Shown here: piece after piece, positions 40,882-53,369 of the stretch | Numbering within the stretch: position 1 is the first letter of the stretch | How the letters are laid out: each line of letters starts with the position of its first letter | Assembly: GCF_963678635.1 (NCBI RefSeq) | Contig: NC_087062.1 | Coordinates: 74,890,349 to 74,954,348 of the forward strand | DNA from: Symsagittifera roscoffensis | Taxonomy: Eukaryota; Xenacoelomorpha; Acoela; Convolutidae | DNA: 64,000 nucleotides | Reading direction: 5' to 3' | Notes under the pieces: generated by a model | Databases searched by the model: none | Told to the model about the DNA's origin: nothing | The model's input: the letters and a program-made list of their open reading frames with translations, nothing else | Program-made: the position numbers and the translations under genes

Positions 40882-43585
40882 AAAGACCATTTTAAATACA
40901 AATTAATCTAATCGGCCTGCTAGTTTTTTTTCGACAAATTCTCATAGGTTTTCTGAATGTATGAATCTTTGGGATCATTGGAAATATCTTTAAATTTTAA
41001 TAAATGACATCTTAAGAGGTTATCATGGGATTTTGCGCGCGAAATTAAAAACTGTTTCCAAAAAAAATGAAATTTTTTTTGGCGTTTGTTGTAGTTGGAC
41101 AATAGGGGAAAAAGAATCACATGAAGAAGCCTTCTTATGATTCTTTTTCGTCTATTGTATTTGGATGTGCTTCACTTTTTTAAAGTTTTTTTTCTTCTTT
41201 TTATATCTGGCTCTACGCATAATCATCGGAATGGGTTGACTGATTTATCATATTAAAGCCCTTTCAATTGTGATTCAAACAACAATAAAAATTTTTGAAA
41301 GTCAATTTTTCAGTGTCGAGAAAAACCGGTCGGAAACTTTTGATTTTTGGTCTAATTTCGAGCTAGTAAGGATTAATAAAATCAGGTTAGCAGGCTTTCA
41401 AAAGCTTTTTTAAGCTTAAATTAAGCCGTGAAAACTCAATTTTACTCAAGTAATATCAGTTTTTGAAATTTCTTAGCTCCATTTTGTTAATATCCTTTTT
41501 TACATGTATCTTCTGTATTAAGTTTCATCTTTTTTAGTTTGTATGTTCTCAGCACTGTGATATATTCGTCGGTGGGCTTAATACAGTTTTACCAGATATC
41601 GTTTTTATCACATTTTGGGAGTCAAAACCTTCAAATACTCCAAAAATTCTGCAAAAAAAATTAGAAAAATTTTTAAATTTTGTTTTTCGTTTTCCTAGGC
41701 ATTTTTCTACAGAAACTGTTTTCTATTTGATTGGTCTATATGATTGTCGAATATACATAGTTTCTCTTAGTTGCTCTTTTTATCACAACACACAGAAAAA
41801 TTGACTTTCTTTTGAAGAAAAGACTGGTGGGAACATTCTCTGCTATTTGCACAGAAACCGGTTATCCTTTTTTCTATTTTTTTGTTCAACTCTTTTTATC
41901 ATAGCACACAGAAAATTTGACTTTCTTTTGAAGAAAAGACTGGTGGGAACATTCTCTGCAATTTGCACTGTAACCGGTTATCCTTGTTTTGCTTTAATTA
42001 AGTACTCAGCGGTTATTTCAAAAAGTTTGAAATAAGTAACCAGAGAGAGGAATGCTATCAGGGTTCTCCAGTGGTTGCGAGTTTGGCCTCCATATATGAA
42101 TATTCAAATCTTTTTAGTTCACGAAATACAACGATTTTAGTGATTTTTTATTCAAAATATTTCAGGAACCTTAGATTTCTTAATTTTCACAAAATTCGGA
42201 ATTCCTAAACCTGTAGTTGGTTGCTGTCAGGTTACTCTCAAAGGTTGCAAGTCTTGCCTCCAAATGTAACTGCTTTAAGTTTCCGACTTTTGTTAACGTT
42301 TTTCAAAGTGTTTAAAAAACCGATATTTAAAAAAATTCAAAAATGTGGATGTTCACATCCCCATTAGCTGGGCGCTTCTTTTATTTTCAAGATCTGGCAT
42401 TTTTTCAATGTTTAAAAAAACATAATTAACTTTGAAATTCCCAACCCCATAATGAGTTGCTCTCAGGTTATTCTCAGTAGTTGCAAATCTTACCTACAAT
42501 TTTGACTGTTTAGACCCTTTTAGTTTTCGAGATATGACGTGTTTATGGTTTTTCTAAACTTGACTTAAAACAAACTTGAATTTGAAAAAACTCTACAAAA
42601 TTTGAAATTACCAACCCTGTAATTAGGTGCTGTCAGGTTACTCTCAGAGGTTGACATAAAATAGTAGCATTGGAGGGTTTGTTCACATTTTTTAAATTTA
42701 AAAATTGATTAAGATTTTTGTAAATCCCGGTGCGAATAGGGAAAATCTCAATTGATTCGGCGTTGCAAACTTTGTTTATTTTATCAAAAAGTTATTAACA
42801 CAAGTTCTTGAAGTTTGAACAGTTTGGTGTCAGTTGATGCAAGATGTAACTAAATCAGTTTTTTTTTCAAATTCCTTGAATTTTTTAACGCTTTTTCGCT
42901 TTGTCAACTATCTTTTGTTTTCTTTTTCCTTTTTTTTTCGTTTTCGAGCATGACATCTAATTGTTCATAGACCGCCCCTCCCTAGAATATCGACCTCTCG
43001 TAATGTTTTAAGGGGGGTGTTAAGGTACCCCACAGAATTTTTTTTACCCCAAGTTTTGGAAATGTATGCGGTTTTTAACTGCTCGCAATAAGCTACCTTT
43101 TAAAAAATCTGCAGGAGTCTGCATTAAATTACTAAAACTTCATGCCGACTACGTACGATTTTTAATGTTCAAGAAAGTTTTGGTCTCCATTTCTGCATAA
43201 AAGAAATCAGAATTGATCCAAAGTTATGAGACCCCCTTAATATTTTTGGACCCACCGCCATGAGAAACGTTCTTTTGTTCCCTTGCCGCGAATTAAGTTC
43301 TGCAGAGTACTCTTCGGGTAGTGGGAACGTCGAATTCCTGAAGTCAACTGCGTCCGACCTCACCCGAAATTCTGCTCCTGAATGAGACGATATTCATAGC
43401 ATCCCTCATTTTATTGTTTTCAAATGTTATGAATGGCTTAATAAGTTCAAACTGTTCTGTCCGATTTGTCGTTTCAAGTTGTAAGGTTTTTCGAAAATAG
43501 CGTTATAGAAGCATTCTATGCTACTTGCAGAGGAAGAGGCTATTTTTTGGCAGTAAGACAACCTTCGAATTTGTTTTTTTTTTAG

Positions 43586-44748
43586 ATGAAGATACAGAAG
43601 GTGATCAGTCTGGTGTCATAACATGTGAAAAATGCGGTCGGCAGTTCGATAATTATACTATGAAGCTTCGCCATGATGAATATTTTCATGCTGAAAGTAC
43701 GCCGATTAAGTCAGCACCGAAATACCCCTCGACGAATAGTGGTAATCGTAATAACGATGATGTCAACGGGGACCACAGTAGTCAAAATTCTACAGATCTC
43801 CGAAAACGACTGTCGCCCACGGTAGAAAAATTATCGCCAGAAACAAATATTAATCCAGGCATGCAATGCCAGCAGTGTACTAAGTGGTTTCCATCTGCTG
43901 AAAAACTAAAAGCTCATTTGAACTCTGATTGTCCAAATATGATAGCAAATCGAAACACATCGTCCCAAATTGCAAGACGTGTTTCGGAATCAACGAGACT
44001 GGCAAAAATAAGCTCAACATCTCTGAAATGCGACTATTGCGACAGTGAATTTAAACTCAATCGAACGAAAGAAAGACACATGCAAAAGTTTCATGCAGAA
44101 AAACTAGCATTACCTAAAACCATTAATAAAGTGTTTAGTTGTGAGAAATGTCACAGAATGTATAGTGATGAAGCTAGTTTAAATAGACATGTAGAAGCTA
44201 TTCATACGGAATCGGTTATACCAAAAAGTCCAATAAAACAAAAAGAAAAGATTCCTAGTAAACAACATTCTCAGCCTGTTAATAAAAAGCGACGCACAAG
44301 TGAGAAATTAGAACCATTAAAGCTGGGATCAAAACCCAATTCGACGAAGCCTACAGAGTATCAGAATGGAAATACAGATAGTCCTACAGAAAATGACGAT
44401 GTTTCCATTTACTGTGACGAAGACAATATGCAATGTTTAATTTGTCTAGCTAAGCTACCCAGTTTAGAAGAGCTGAAATCACACATAGAATCGGAACATT
44501 CGACTAATTCGTGCGTCGATGAGCCGAGTCCAATTACCGAACCCGAAAATGTAGAAGGTGCTCAATATTTATCTGATTTTCCCACCAATGATTGGACCTC
44601 CGAATTAATAGATAAAAATGGCGAGGCTGACACTGATATTGAAAATTTAGAATGTGGAATTTGTGGCAAAAAATGCAAAACAAAATCAGATTTTGAAACT
44701 CATATTTCTATTCCTCATAAAATTGCTATTCGGGAAACTGTAGGTTAG
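43586..44748 (+). CDS. ZNF800-like gene, main exon (copy 2)
   Basis: Same acceptor, phase and stop as copy 1, all zinc ligands kept. Visible replacements against copy 1: Arg/Met, Ile/Lys, Asp/Asn, Leu/Val and Ala/Val, against only one or two silent changes. In the finger starting C-D-Y-C the residue before the first Cys is Lys here, the more usual type, and Ile in copy 1. No own first exon is present in this unit, so it could be an alternative last exon of the gene starting at 33461, or a dead copy. Confidence 0.75.
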
Positions 44749-45388
44749 CTTTTGTTGTTTTTGTACGTGCCAATGCATGAATTTGATATTTGATGTCTTT
44801 TAATGTGCAATTCGATCTATTTATCGATTTTTCAAAGATAACTATCGAAAAATGTCTTGTTTCTCAAGTTTTCTACTGATAAAATTCAAGAGCTAAAGTA
44901 TGACAGCTATGGCGAGTGAAAACTGACTCTGATTCAGATATGAATTGTCGGCTATGTTTTTTGCTAGCAGCAGAACCAGTTTTGACAGATGTTGCCACTT
45001 GAACTGTTTCTCGACTTAGTCAAGTGAAAATAAAAGCACCAGTGGCCGAATCTTCGTTCTAGTTCTTTGATTTTTGATTGCTGCGGTAACAAGTTAAAAG
45101 TTCTTTCTGAAATGCAAAGCGGTTTGTCTGTAAGTCCAAAACGAGTCAATTTGCTATGAATGTTGAAAAATTTTATGCGATGGAAAGAACGTACAATATA
45201 CGTTCGGATCTCTCGGGTCCATTCGTTATTGGTCTCGTGATTAATAGACGGAAGTTACATTTTTTTCAGTACTGGAAAGTTATACTTTGCGCCGTGAAAC
45301 AAGAATGTGCCGCCAAATTTTTTGATTGGGTGGTGGAATTTAGCCCTGGCTGTCATTGCTTAAGTTGGTATTCAAATTCAGATGCATT
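44749..45388. promoter_or_regulatory. Upstream region of LTV1
   Basis: 640 bases between the zinc-finger stop and the LTV1 ATG, so the LTV1 promoter should be here. A perfect inverted repeat, GAACGTA then 5 bases then TACGTTC, lies at 45187-45205, about 185 bases before the ATG, and is kept in the duplicate. Possible binding site of a dimeric factor; not tested. No TATA box stands out. Confidence 0.4.
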
Positions 45389-45707
45389 ATGGTTAAGAAA
45401 AGCAAGCGCTATATCAACAAAGGTCAAAGCGTGACCTTCCAGTTGGTCGATAAACCTCACGCAGACCCCTCGGGTTTCGAAGCCGACAACGTCCGAGTGT
45501 GGCATGCGACGAGTGACGAGAAGCGCAAGGAAGAACAATTAGCCTGTGGTATTTATTTTGAAGACGACTATGACTACACTAGGCACCTGAGAGACCGATT
45601 CGGCGAGGGAACGAGAGACCAGGAAGAGAAAGCTGTTCCACTTTGGGAAGAGATAGAGGAGGGACAGTTTGATGACGTGGTTTCTGTCAAAAGCTCAAAG
45701 AGCAAAG
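45389..45707 (+). CDS. LTV1: LTV1 exon 1
   Basis: ATG at 45389; 106 codons plus one base, donor GTGAGA at 45708. Matches the N-terminus of LTV1, including the 'VTFQLV' start and the hallmark 'FEDDYDYTRHL' (FDDDYDYLQHL in human). LTV1 is a cytoplasmic/nuclear factor that helps assemble and export the 40S ribosomal subunit. Joined to 53370-54517 it gives 488 aa, close to the human length of 475. Its 5' half is duplicated at 40670. Confidence 0.95.
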
Positions 45708-45950
45708 GTGAGAGAGCGCAAAACTTTGTTATACTCAAGTTGCAATTTGTTACTTCGGTTTTGGGTTTTCATTTGCTTTTTACTTTGGTTTTGAGTTAAA
45801 ATTTGGGTGGGGATATTTTCTTATCGAGTAATCAGGTGCCTCCAAAAACTGCGGGTGAGTCATTGTTGAAGCTAGCTATTTTAGTTGCGATTTTAAATAA
45901 ATCATTTTGATAAATTTCCAAGTGAAAAGAAAATGGTGTTCGCGCCAGGC

Positions 45951-48900
45951 CATATTAATTTACGAGTGTTACGAAAGGTATAGAGTATATTGATTGACGG
46001 GGAATGAATGGACTAAAATCGTAAGTGTTTTAACCTCATTTACACAAGCAAGCGTGAGAACGTTAATGTTATGCGGTCAGTCCACTTTTTCCAAAAACTC
46101 TCGATAATTAAGTACAAATTTTTGAATAATAATTGTTGAAGATATAATTTTTGAGGGACATTTCAAATTTTTTTTCGAAGATATGAACATCCTGCGCTCG
46201 CATGTAAAATCAATTTAATCTGCAATCTTTTTCCGTAATTTTTTGAGGTTTGACTAGGGGATATTTGTCAATTTGCTGCAATGAGTTATGCGCAATTGCA
46301 TGGATTTATCCTAGGTTTTCAACGTCTAAGCGCAAATTAAAGCCCTTTCAAGTATCATATTAAAGCCCTTTCAGTCGTGATTCCATCACTTTAAAAAATT
46401 TCTAAAAAATTTTCACAGTGTCGAGAAAAACCGGTTTGAAATTTTCGCTTTTTTTTGTCTTAATTCGGGCGAATAAAGCATGCGAGCAGGCTTACAAGCT
46501 GAATTATGCCTAATTTAAGACCTTAAAACTTAATTTTAAGCATGTTTTACTTGCGTAAAACTTAATTTTAAGCAAGTAAAACTAATTTTAAGCAAGTAAA
46601 GTAGTTTTCGGAGTCTTTTTTGTTTAATTTTTAATTTTTTTAAATAGTTTTTCTACAAAAGTTTTTGTCCAATTTGCCTATATTACTATGACTGTCTAAT
46701 TTGCCTAAATTATACTTTTGAGGTCAGATCTTTTTATCACTTAAAGCAGGAAAAACACTAATTTGGAAACAAAACTTTCTAAACCATAATTTTCTACAGA
46801 CTATGGTCGGAACATTCTGTGCTACTTGCTCAGTAGCCAGCTATCCTTGTTGTAATTTCAAGATATATTTAGTCGTTTCCGCCGATTTTTCGAGCTAATT
46901 TTTGACCGTTTCTCATCGTTTGTGTTAGCGAAGTGCACTTTTTATTGTTATTGAAATGCGGCTGCGCCTCAATCATGATCAGTTAAAATAGTTTTGTCTT
47001 CAACCTTAAAGTCTTGTCATTTTCTTCTAGTTTTTAGCAAAAGTTAATGAAAGTTGCTGGCCGGACACGCTTCTTGCCTGTTTTATGCAAGTTTATGTTA
47101 GGTACGCTGGCAGGATCTAAGGTGAAGTGGTGTAACGCTAGTGCTTGTTCCTCGAATCCTCTGGTTCCTCGAATCCTCATATTAATTTACGAGTGTTACG
47201 AAAGGTATAGAGTATATTGATTGACGGGGAATGAATGGACTAAAATCGTAAGTGTTTTAACCTCATTTACACAAGCAAGCGTGAGAACGTTAATGTTATG
47301 CGGTCAGTCCACTTTTTCCAAAAACTCTCGATAATTAAGTACAAATTTTTGAATAATAATTGTTGAAGATATAATTTTTGAGGGACATTTCAAATTTTTT
47401 TTCGAAGATATGAACATCCTGCGCTCGCATGTAAAATCAATTTAATCTGCAATCTTTTTCCGTAATTTTTTGAGGTTTGACTAGAGGATATTTGTCAATT
47501 TGCTGCAATGAGTTATGCGCAATTGTATGGATTTATCCTAGGTTTTCAACGTCTAAGCGCAAATTAAAGCCCTTTCAAGTATCATATTAAAGCCCTTTCA
47601 GTCGTGATTCCATCACTTTAAAAAATTTCTAAAAAATTTTCACAGTGTCGAGAAAAACCGGTTTGAAATTTTCGCTTTTTTTTGTCTTAATTCGGGCGAA
47701 TAAAGCATGCGAGCAGGCTTACAAGCTGAATTATGCCTAATTTAAGACCTTAAAACTTAATTTTAAGCATGTTTTACTTGCGTAAAACTTAATTTTAAGC
47801 AAGTAAAACTAATTTTAAGCAAGTAAAGTAGTTTTCGGAGTCTTTTTTGTTTAATTTTTAATTTTTTTAAATAGTTTTTCTACAAAAGTTTTTGTCCAAT
47901 TTGCCTATATTACTATGACTGTCTAATTTGCCTAAATTATACTTTTGAGGTCAGATCTTTTTATCACTTAAAGCAGGAAAAACACTAATTTGGAAACAAA
48001 ACTTTCTAAACCATAATTTTCTACAGACTATGGTCGGAACATTCTGTGCTACTTGCTCAGTAGCCAGCTATCCTTGTTGTAATTTCAAGATATATTTAGT
48101 CGTTTCCGCCGATTTTTCGAGCTAATTTTTGACCGTTTCTCATCGTTTGTGTTAGCGAAGTGCACTTTTTATTGTTATTGAAATGCGGCTGCGCCTCAAT
48201 CATGATCAGTTAAAATAGTTTTGTCTTCAACCTTAAAGTCTTGTCATTTTCTTCTAGTTTTTAGCAAAAGTTAATGAAAGTTGCTGGCCGGACACGCTTC
48301 TTGCCTGTTTTATGCAAGTTTATGTTAGGTACGCTGGCAGGATCTAAGGTGAAGTGGTGTAACGCTAGTGCTTGTTCCTCGAATCCTCTGGTTCCTCGAA
48401 TCCTCATATTAATTTACGAGTGTTACGAAAGGTATAGAGTATATTGATTGACGGGGAATGAATGGACTAAAATCGTAAGTGTTTTAACCTCATTTACACA
48501 AGCAAGCGTGAGAACGTTAATGTTATGCGGTCAGTCCACTTTTTCCAAAAACTCTCGATAATTAAGTACAAATTTTTGAATAATAATTGTTGAAGATATA
48601 ATTTTTGAGGGACATTTCAAATTTTTTTTCGAAGATATGAACATCCTGCGCTCGCATGTAAAATCAATTTAATCTGCAATCTTTTTCCGTAATTTTTTGA
48701 GGTTTGACTAGGGGATATTTGTCAATTTGCTGCAATGAGTTATGCGCAATTGTATGGATTTATCCTAGGTTTTCAACGTCTAAGCGCAAATTAAAGCCCT
48801 TTCAAGTATCATATTAAAGCCCTTTCAGTCGTGATTCCATCACTTTAAAAAATTTCTAAAAAATTTTCACAGTGTCGAGAAAAACCGGTTTGAAATTTTC

Positions 48901-50847
48901 GCTTTTTTTTGTCTTAATTCGGGCGAATAAAGCATGCGAGCAGGCTTACAAGCTGAATTATGCCTAATTTAAGACCTTAAAACTTAATTTTAAGCATGTT
49001 TTACTTGCGTAAAACTTAATTTTAAGCAAGTAAAACTAATTTTAAGCAAGTAAAGTAGTTTTCGGAGTCTTTTTTGTTTAATTTTTAATTTTTTTAAATA
49101 GTTTTTCTACAAAAGTTTTTGTCCAATTTGCCTATATTACTATGACTGTCTAATTTGCCTAAATTATACTTTTGAGGTCAGATCTTTTTATCACTTAAAG
49201 CAGGAAAAACACTAATTTGGAAACAAAACTTTCTAAACCATAATTTTCTACAGACTATGGTCGGAACATTCTGTGCTACTTGCTCAGTAGCCAGCTATCC
49301 TTGTTGTAATTTCAAGATATATTTAGTCGTTTCCGCCGATTTTTCGAGCTAATTTTTGACCGTTTCTCATCGTTTGTGTTAGCGAAGTGCACTTTTTATT
49401 GTTATTGAAATGCGGCTGCGCCTCAATCATGATCAGTTAAAATAGTTTTGTCTTCAACCTTAAAGTCTTGTCATTTTCTTCTAGTTTTTAGCAAAAGTTA
49501 ATGAAAGTTGCTGGCCGGACACGCTTCTTGCCTGTTTTATGCAAGTTTATGTTAGGTACGCTGGCAGGATCTAAGGTGAAGTGGTGTAACGCTAGTGCTT
49601 GTTCCTCGAATCCTCTGGTTCCTCGAATCCTCATATTAATTTACGAGTGTTACGAAAGGTATAGAGTATATTGATTGACGGGGAATGAATGGACTAAAAT
49701 CGTAAGTGTTTTAACCTCATTTACACAAGCAAGCGTGAGAACGTTAATGTTATGCGGTCAGTCCACTTTTTCCAAAAACTCTCGATAATTAAGTACAAAT
49801 TTTTGAATAATAATTGTTGAAGATATAATTTTTGAGGGACATTTCAAATTTTTTTTCGAAGATATGAACATCCTGCGCTCGCATGTAAAATCAATTTAAT
49901 CTGCAATCTTTTTCCGTAATTTTTTGAGGTTTGACTAGGGGATATTTGTCAATTTGCTGCAATGAGTTATGCGCAATTGTATGGATTTATCCTAGGTTTT
50001 CAACGTCTAAGCGCAAATTAAAGCCCTTTCAAGTATCATATTAAAGCCCTTTCAGTCGTGATTCCATCACTTTAAAAAATTTCTAAAAAATTTTCACAGT
50101 GTCGAGAAAAACCGGTTTGAAATTTTCGCTTTTTTTTGTCTTAATTCGGGCGAATAAAGCATGCGAGCAGGCTTACAAGCTGAATTATGCCTAATTTAAG
50201 ACCTTAAAACTTAATTTTAAGCATGTTTTACTTGCGTAAAACTTACTTTTAAGCAAGTAAAACTAATTTTAAGCAAGTAAAGTAGTTTTCGGAGTCTTTT
50301 TTGTTTAATTTTTAATTTTTTTAAATAGTTTTTCTACAAACGTTTTTGTCCAATTTGCCTATATTACTATGACTGTCTAATTTGCCTAAATTATACTTTT
50401 GAGGTCAGATCTTTTTATCACTTAAAGCAGGAAAAACACTAATTTGGAAACAAAACTTTCTAAACCATAATTTTCTACAGACTATGGTCGGAACATTCTG
50501 TGCTACTTGCTCAGTAGCCAGCTATCCTTGTTGTAATTTCAAGATATATTTAGTCGTTTCCGCCGATTTTTCGAGCTAATTTTTGACCGTTTCTCATCGT
50601 TTGTGTTAGCGAAGTGCACTTTTTATTGTTATTGAAATGCGGCTGCGCCTCAATCATGATCAGTTAAAATAGTTTTGTCTTCAACCTTAAAGTCTTGTCA
50701 TTTTCTTCTAGTTTTTAGCAAAAGTTAATGAAAGTTGCTGGCCGGACACGCTTCTTGCCTGTTTTATGCAAGTTTATGTTAGGTACGCTGGCAGGATCTA
50801 AGGTGAAGTGGTGTAACGCTAGTGCTTGTTCCTCGAATCCTCTGGTT
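45951..50847. repeat. Four near-identical 1227-bp tandem repeats
   Basis: Unit starts 'catattaatttacgagtg' at 45951, 47178, 48405 and 49632; spacing is exactly 1227 each time and the last copy is 1216 bases. I saw only a handful of single-base differences among copies. Each unit contains the modules 'attaaagccctttca' (twice), 'gtcgagaaaaaccggt' and 'agccagctatccttgt', which also occur in the 34-43 kb repeats, so the unit includes a member of that dispersed family. No open frame of interest. Confidence 0.95.
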
Positions 50848-51092
50848 TTTCTCCCAGTGTTCTTTTTCCAGTTTTTCTTAGGTTTCCGCAAGTAAATTAT
50901 TTCTGATGAGGGCGTTTCTTTTTCTTGTTTTTTTTCTTTATTTCTGAAAGCTCGCTTTTCAAATTAGTTCATAAAAAAATGCTGGATAAATTATGCTATC
51001 CAGCTATAGAAATTGAATCGGAGCGTAGAATTAATTTGGACTTAGTTTGAACTTAATGATTTTGAGTTAAAAATTCAAAGCTGAATAAATTA
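50848..51092. other. Spacer in the LTV1 intron
   Basis: AT-rich, no gene seen. It separates the tandem array from the inverted repeat copy. Confidence 0.5.
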
Positions 51093-51300
51093 CAAGGATA
51101 GCCGGTTACTGCAAATAGCGCAGAATGTTCTGACCGAACTCTTAACAAAAATACTTACCTTTTTAAGCCTGCACGCTGACCTTATTAGCTGAAACTTCGA
51201 CAAAAATGAAAAGATCAAGCCTGTTTTTCTCGACACTGAGAAAAATTTAATGTCATTCTTCGAATCACGACTGAAAGGGCTTTAATTTGATATATGGCTC
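51093..51300 (-). repeat. Inverted copy of the dispersed 'ccggttatccttgt' family
   Basis: On the - strand it reads, in order, the 'attaaagccctttca' module, 'gtcgagaaaaac' and 'agtaaccggctatccttgt', the same order as in the direct copies but with only about 210 bases between them, against about 515 in the 1227-bp units and 740 near 34257-34996. This shared frame with variable interior suggests a non-autonomous mobile element. Confidence 0.7.
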
Positions 51301-51319
51301 GACCCCTTCTGATGATCAC

Positions 51320-51710
51320 ACTAGTCAGTACTTAGTGTATTAATACCAACCTTCTGTTTTTCTAACCTAACTCAAATAAAAGTGTTTATTGAAAATTGGA
51401 AAACTGACTTGGCGGCACTTTCGCAATAATCGCGACCTAGCATCGGAAATTTCATAGCACCTGTTCTCTGCTCTATTTGCTAGTGTATATCTCTTCCCTG
51501 ACTAGTGTATGTAATGTATTACGCATGCGTGGCCGAGTGCTTAGTGCGTGAGACTCATAATCTCTTGGTTGCAGTAGGTCACAGATCGAATCCGAGAAGT
51601 TGCCGCATTTTTTAAAACTAATTTGAGGTTCATTTCTACTTTCTTATTGCACTTTATAGAGCTAGTTTTTGTCGGGTTCTCACTAGTGTTATTTGTGGTA
51701 CCTGATATTG
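51320..51710 (+). repeat. tRNA-Met-like repeat (SINE-like)
   Basis: 51530-51540 resembles a tRNA A box (TGGCCGAGTGC), then an anticodon-loop-like CTCATAA flanked by GAGA/TCTC (anticodon CAT), and a B-box-like GATCGAATCC at 51584-51593. The 3' tail ('actaatttgaggttcattt' then 'gagctagttttgtcg'-like) is shared with copies at 57100, 57436 and 59005. About 200 bases before the A box are also shared with 56940-57090, unusual for a SINE. Confidence 0.6.
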
Positions 51711-52287
51711 CGTGGAAAACATAAATAAAAAACAAATACCTGAGTACAAAGTTACTCCGCATTTTTCAAATGTTCGGAACACTTGAATATTCATCCGGTG
51801 TTCTCTAATTGGATTATTTTTATTACACTTGCTAAATCAAGTGTCTTGTGAAAATGCGTCAATCATAAAAGATCATTGAAAGATATCTGGAGTGATGTCA
51901 TTTGGTGTATGTTGCTCACAATATGAAAAGATGCAAAAAACCACGAGTATTGTTCTCGAATTTTTAATTCTTTGACGATTTTCCAGCTGTCTCTTGCTTT
52001 CTATGTGCCAATTTTCAAAGATCTTAAAATTTCAGATATTTTTGTCCTGTCGTTGAGCGTGCGAAGTAAAAGTTTGCATGCATTAAGTTTTTAGTAAACC
52101 TCCAAAATCTATGACAAAAATAGATTGTTTCCATGATATTGTTTTCAAAAATTGCAGTTAATCGATGCGTGTTTGGACATCCATTGCTTTTGCATTGTAA
52201 CTGGCTGCTTCGACCACATTCAGTGGGAATTAATTATGCCCTAGGGTAATTTAAGGGTACTTTAAATCTCAGAACAGCTGTTTTAAA
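51711..52287. other. Non-coding part of the LTV1 intron
   Basis: AT-rich; no gene or repeat recognised apart from short A/T runs. Confidence 0.5.
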
Positions 52288-53174
52288 CGCAGGGGCGGGT
52301 CTAGGATTTGCTCGAGGGGGGCTTTTTGTCGACTTTTTTAAAATCTATTTAATTGATTTTATGAGCTCTCCCAAATCTCTATAAGAGTCTCATTTTGTCC
52401 ACATTTGTTGCACCGCAGGCGAAAACATAAAAAAGCTGAAAAAAATACGATTTTAGGCTTTGGAAATTTTGACCAAGAAATTGTGTTTTTGGGCGTGCAC
52501 TCCCTCTCAAAATTTCTATATGGCCGCCTAAGGCTGTTTTGGGTGTTTTTAAGGGTGGTCAGCCAAGAATGGATGAATTAAAATAGTACCAAAGGGTCAG
52601 CAGGGGGTCGAATTCCTAAGGGGAAAGAGCGTCCGTAACCCCTCCCCTTACCTAAATCTGCTCTTGTTCTGTTCTGTTAAGCAAAGCTTGCTAGAAGAGG
52701 CCCCTGCCCGTCCTTGCTTGAGAGGAAAAGTTAAAAGCATCATGAAGGCTAGACTGTGGTAATTTCGTCCTTGGTTGCCAGACGTCTTCGGTTCCGTACC
52801 ATCATTGGCTCGGATGGTGGATCTGTTTCGGCGTCTATTTGCAGCCTCGGCTCTCAGGTGACCCCTCGTGTGCGAACTGAGCTACCCTCTGTACTTCGCA
52901 ACGAAAGTGCAACGGCAGCAAGTGAAAGCAATAATAGTTGTAGGCTCGGCGGTTCTTATTTTGGCTTGCAGTATTGTGCCAGTACTTGTGCTTGCGGTCT
53001 GTTGCAGCCTCGGCTTTCAGTTGGCTCCTCGTACAAGCCGTCTCATGTCTTGCCAGCGACCCTGCGTTGGTTGACATTTTTTGGTTGAATTAAAATAGTA
53101 CCAAAGGTTCGGAAGGGGGTCGAATCACTGAGGAGAAAGAGCTTCCGTAACCCCCTCCCCTTCCCTAAATCCGC
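52288..53174. mobile_element. hAT-like non-autonomous element, internally duplicated
   Basis: Left end reads caggggcgggtctagg; right end on the other strand reads caagagcggatttaggg, imperfect terminal inverted repeats of the type seen in hAT MITEs. Flanks 'tttaaacg' and 'tttaaaat' could be a decayed 8-bp target duplication. A second right-end-like copy occurs inside (52560-52668 against 53080-53174), enclosing a GC-rich 410-base insert with its own 'gcagcctcggct' doublet. No transposase. Confidence 0.55.
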
Positions 53175-53369
53175 TCTTGTTTAAAATTATCCGTTTCTGG
53201 CAAACTAAGCCTTTGTAAATCAGCAGAAAGCTTTCAAGGAAACATAAGCCACTGATTTAATAGTTTGACATAAAGAAAATGAATATTCTCTCTAAGAGTT
53301 TTATGCAGTCACAACATCTGAGTAATTTCGGAATTGAAGAGTTGTTCATCAGAATATGTATTGTTTTAG

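Larger units (their letters stand above)
40882..45601. repeat. Segmental duplication, unit 2 (about 4.7 kb)
   Basis: Second copy of 36177-40881; its right end runs into the intact LTV1 gene, so this is the ancestral right boundary. Small differences include an 8-9 base deletion near 40900 and an 18-base insertion near 43277. Confidence 0.95.
45708..53369 (+). other. LTV1 intron (7.7 kb), repeat-filled
   Basis: Donor GTGAGA, acceptor ttgttttag at 53361-53369; both exons join in phase 1. Holds the four-copy 1227-bp array, an inverted relative of the same family, a tRNA-Met-like repeat and a hAT-like MITE. No other coding sequence recognised. Confidence 0.85.

Noticed and set aside
52756-53088. 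A 110-aa open frame on the + strand
   Set aside because: Inside a MITE-like repeat with an internal doublet; no domain.
53279-53369. ATG upstream of LTV1 exon 2 as an alternative gene start
   Set aside because: The acceptor at 53369 joins in phase to exon 1, which carries the conserved LTV1 N-terminus.
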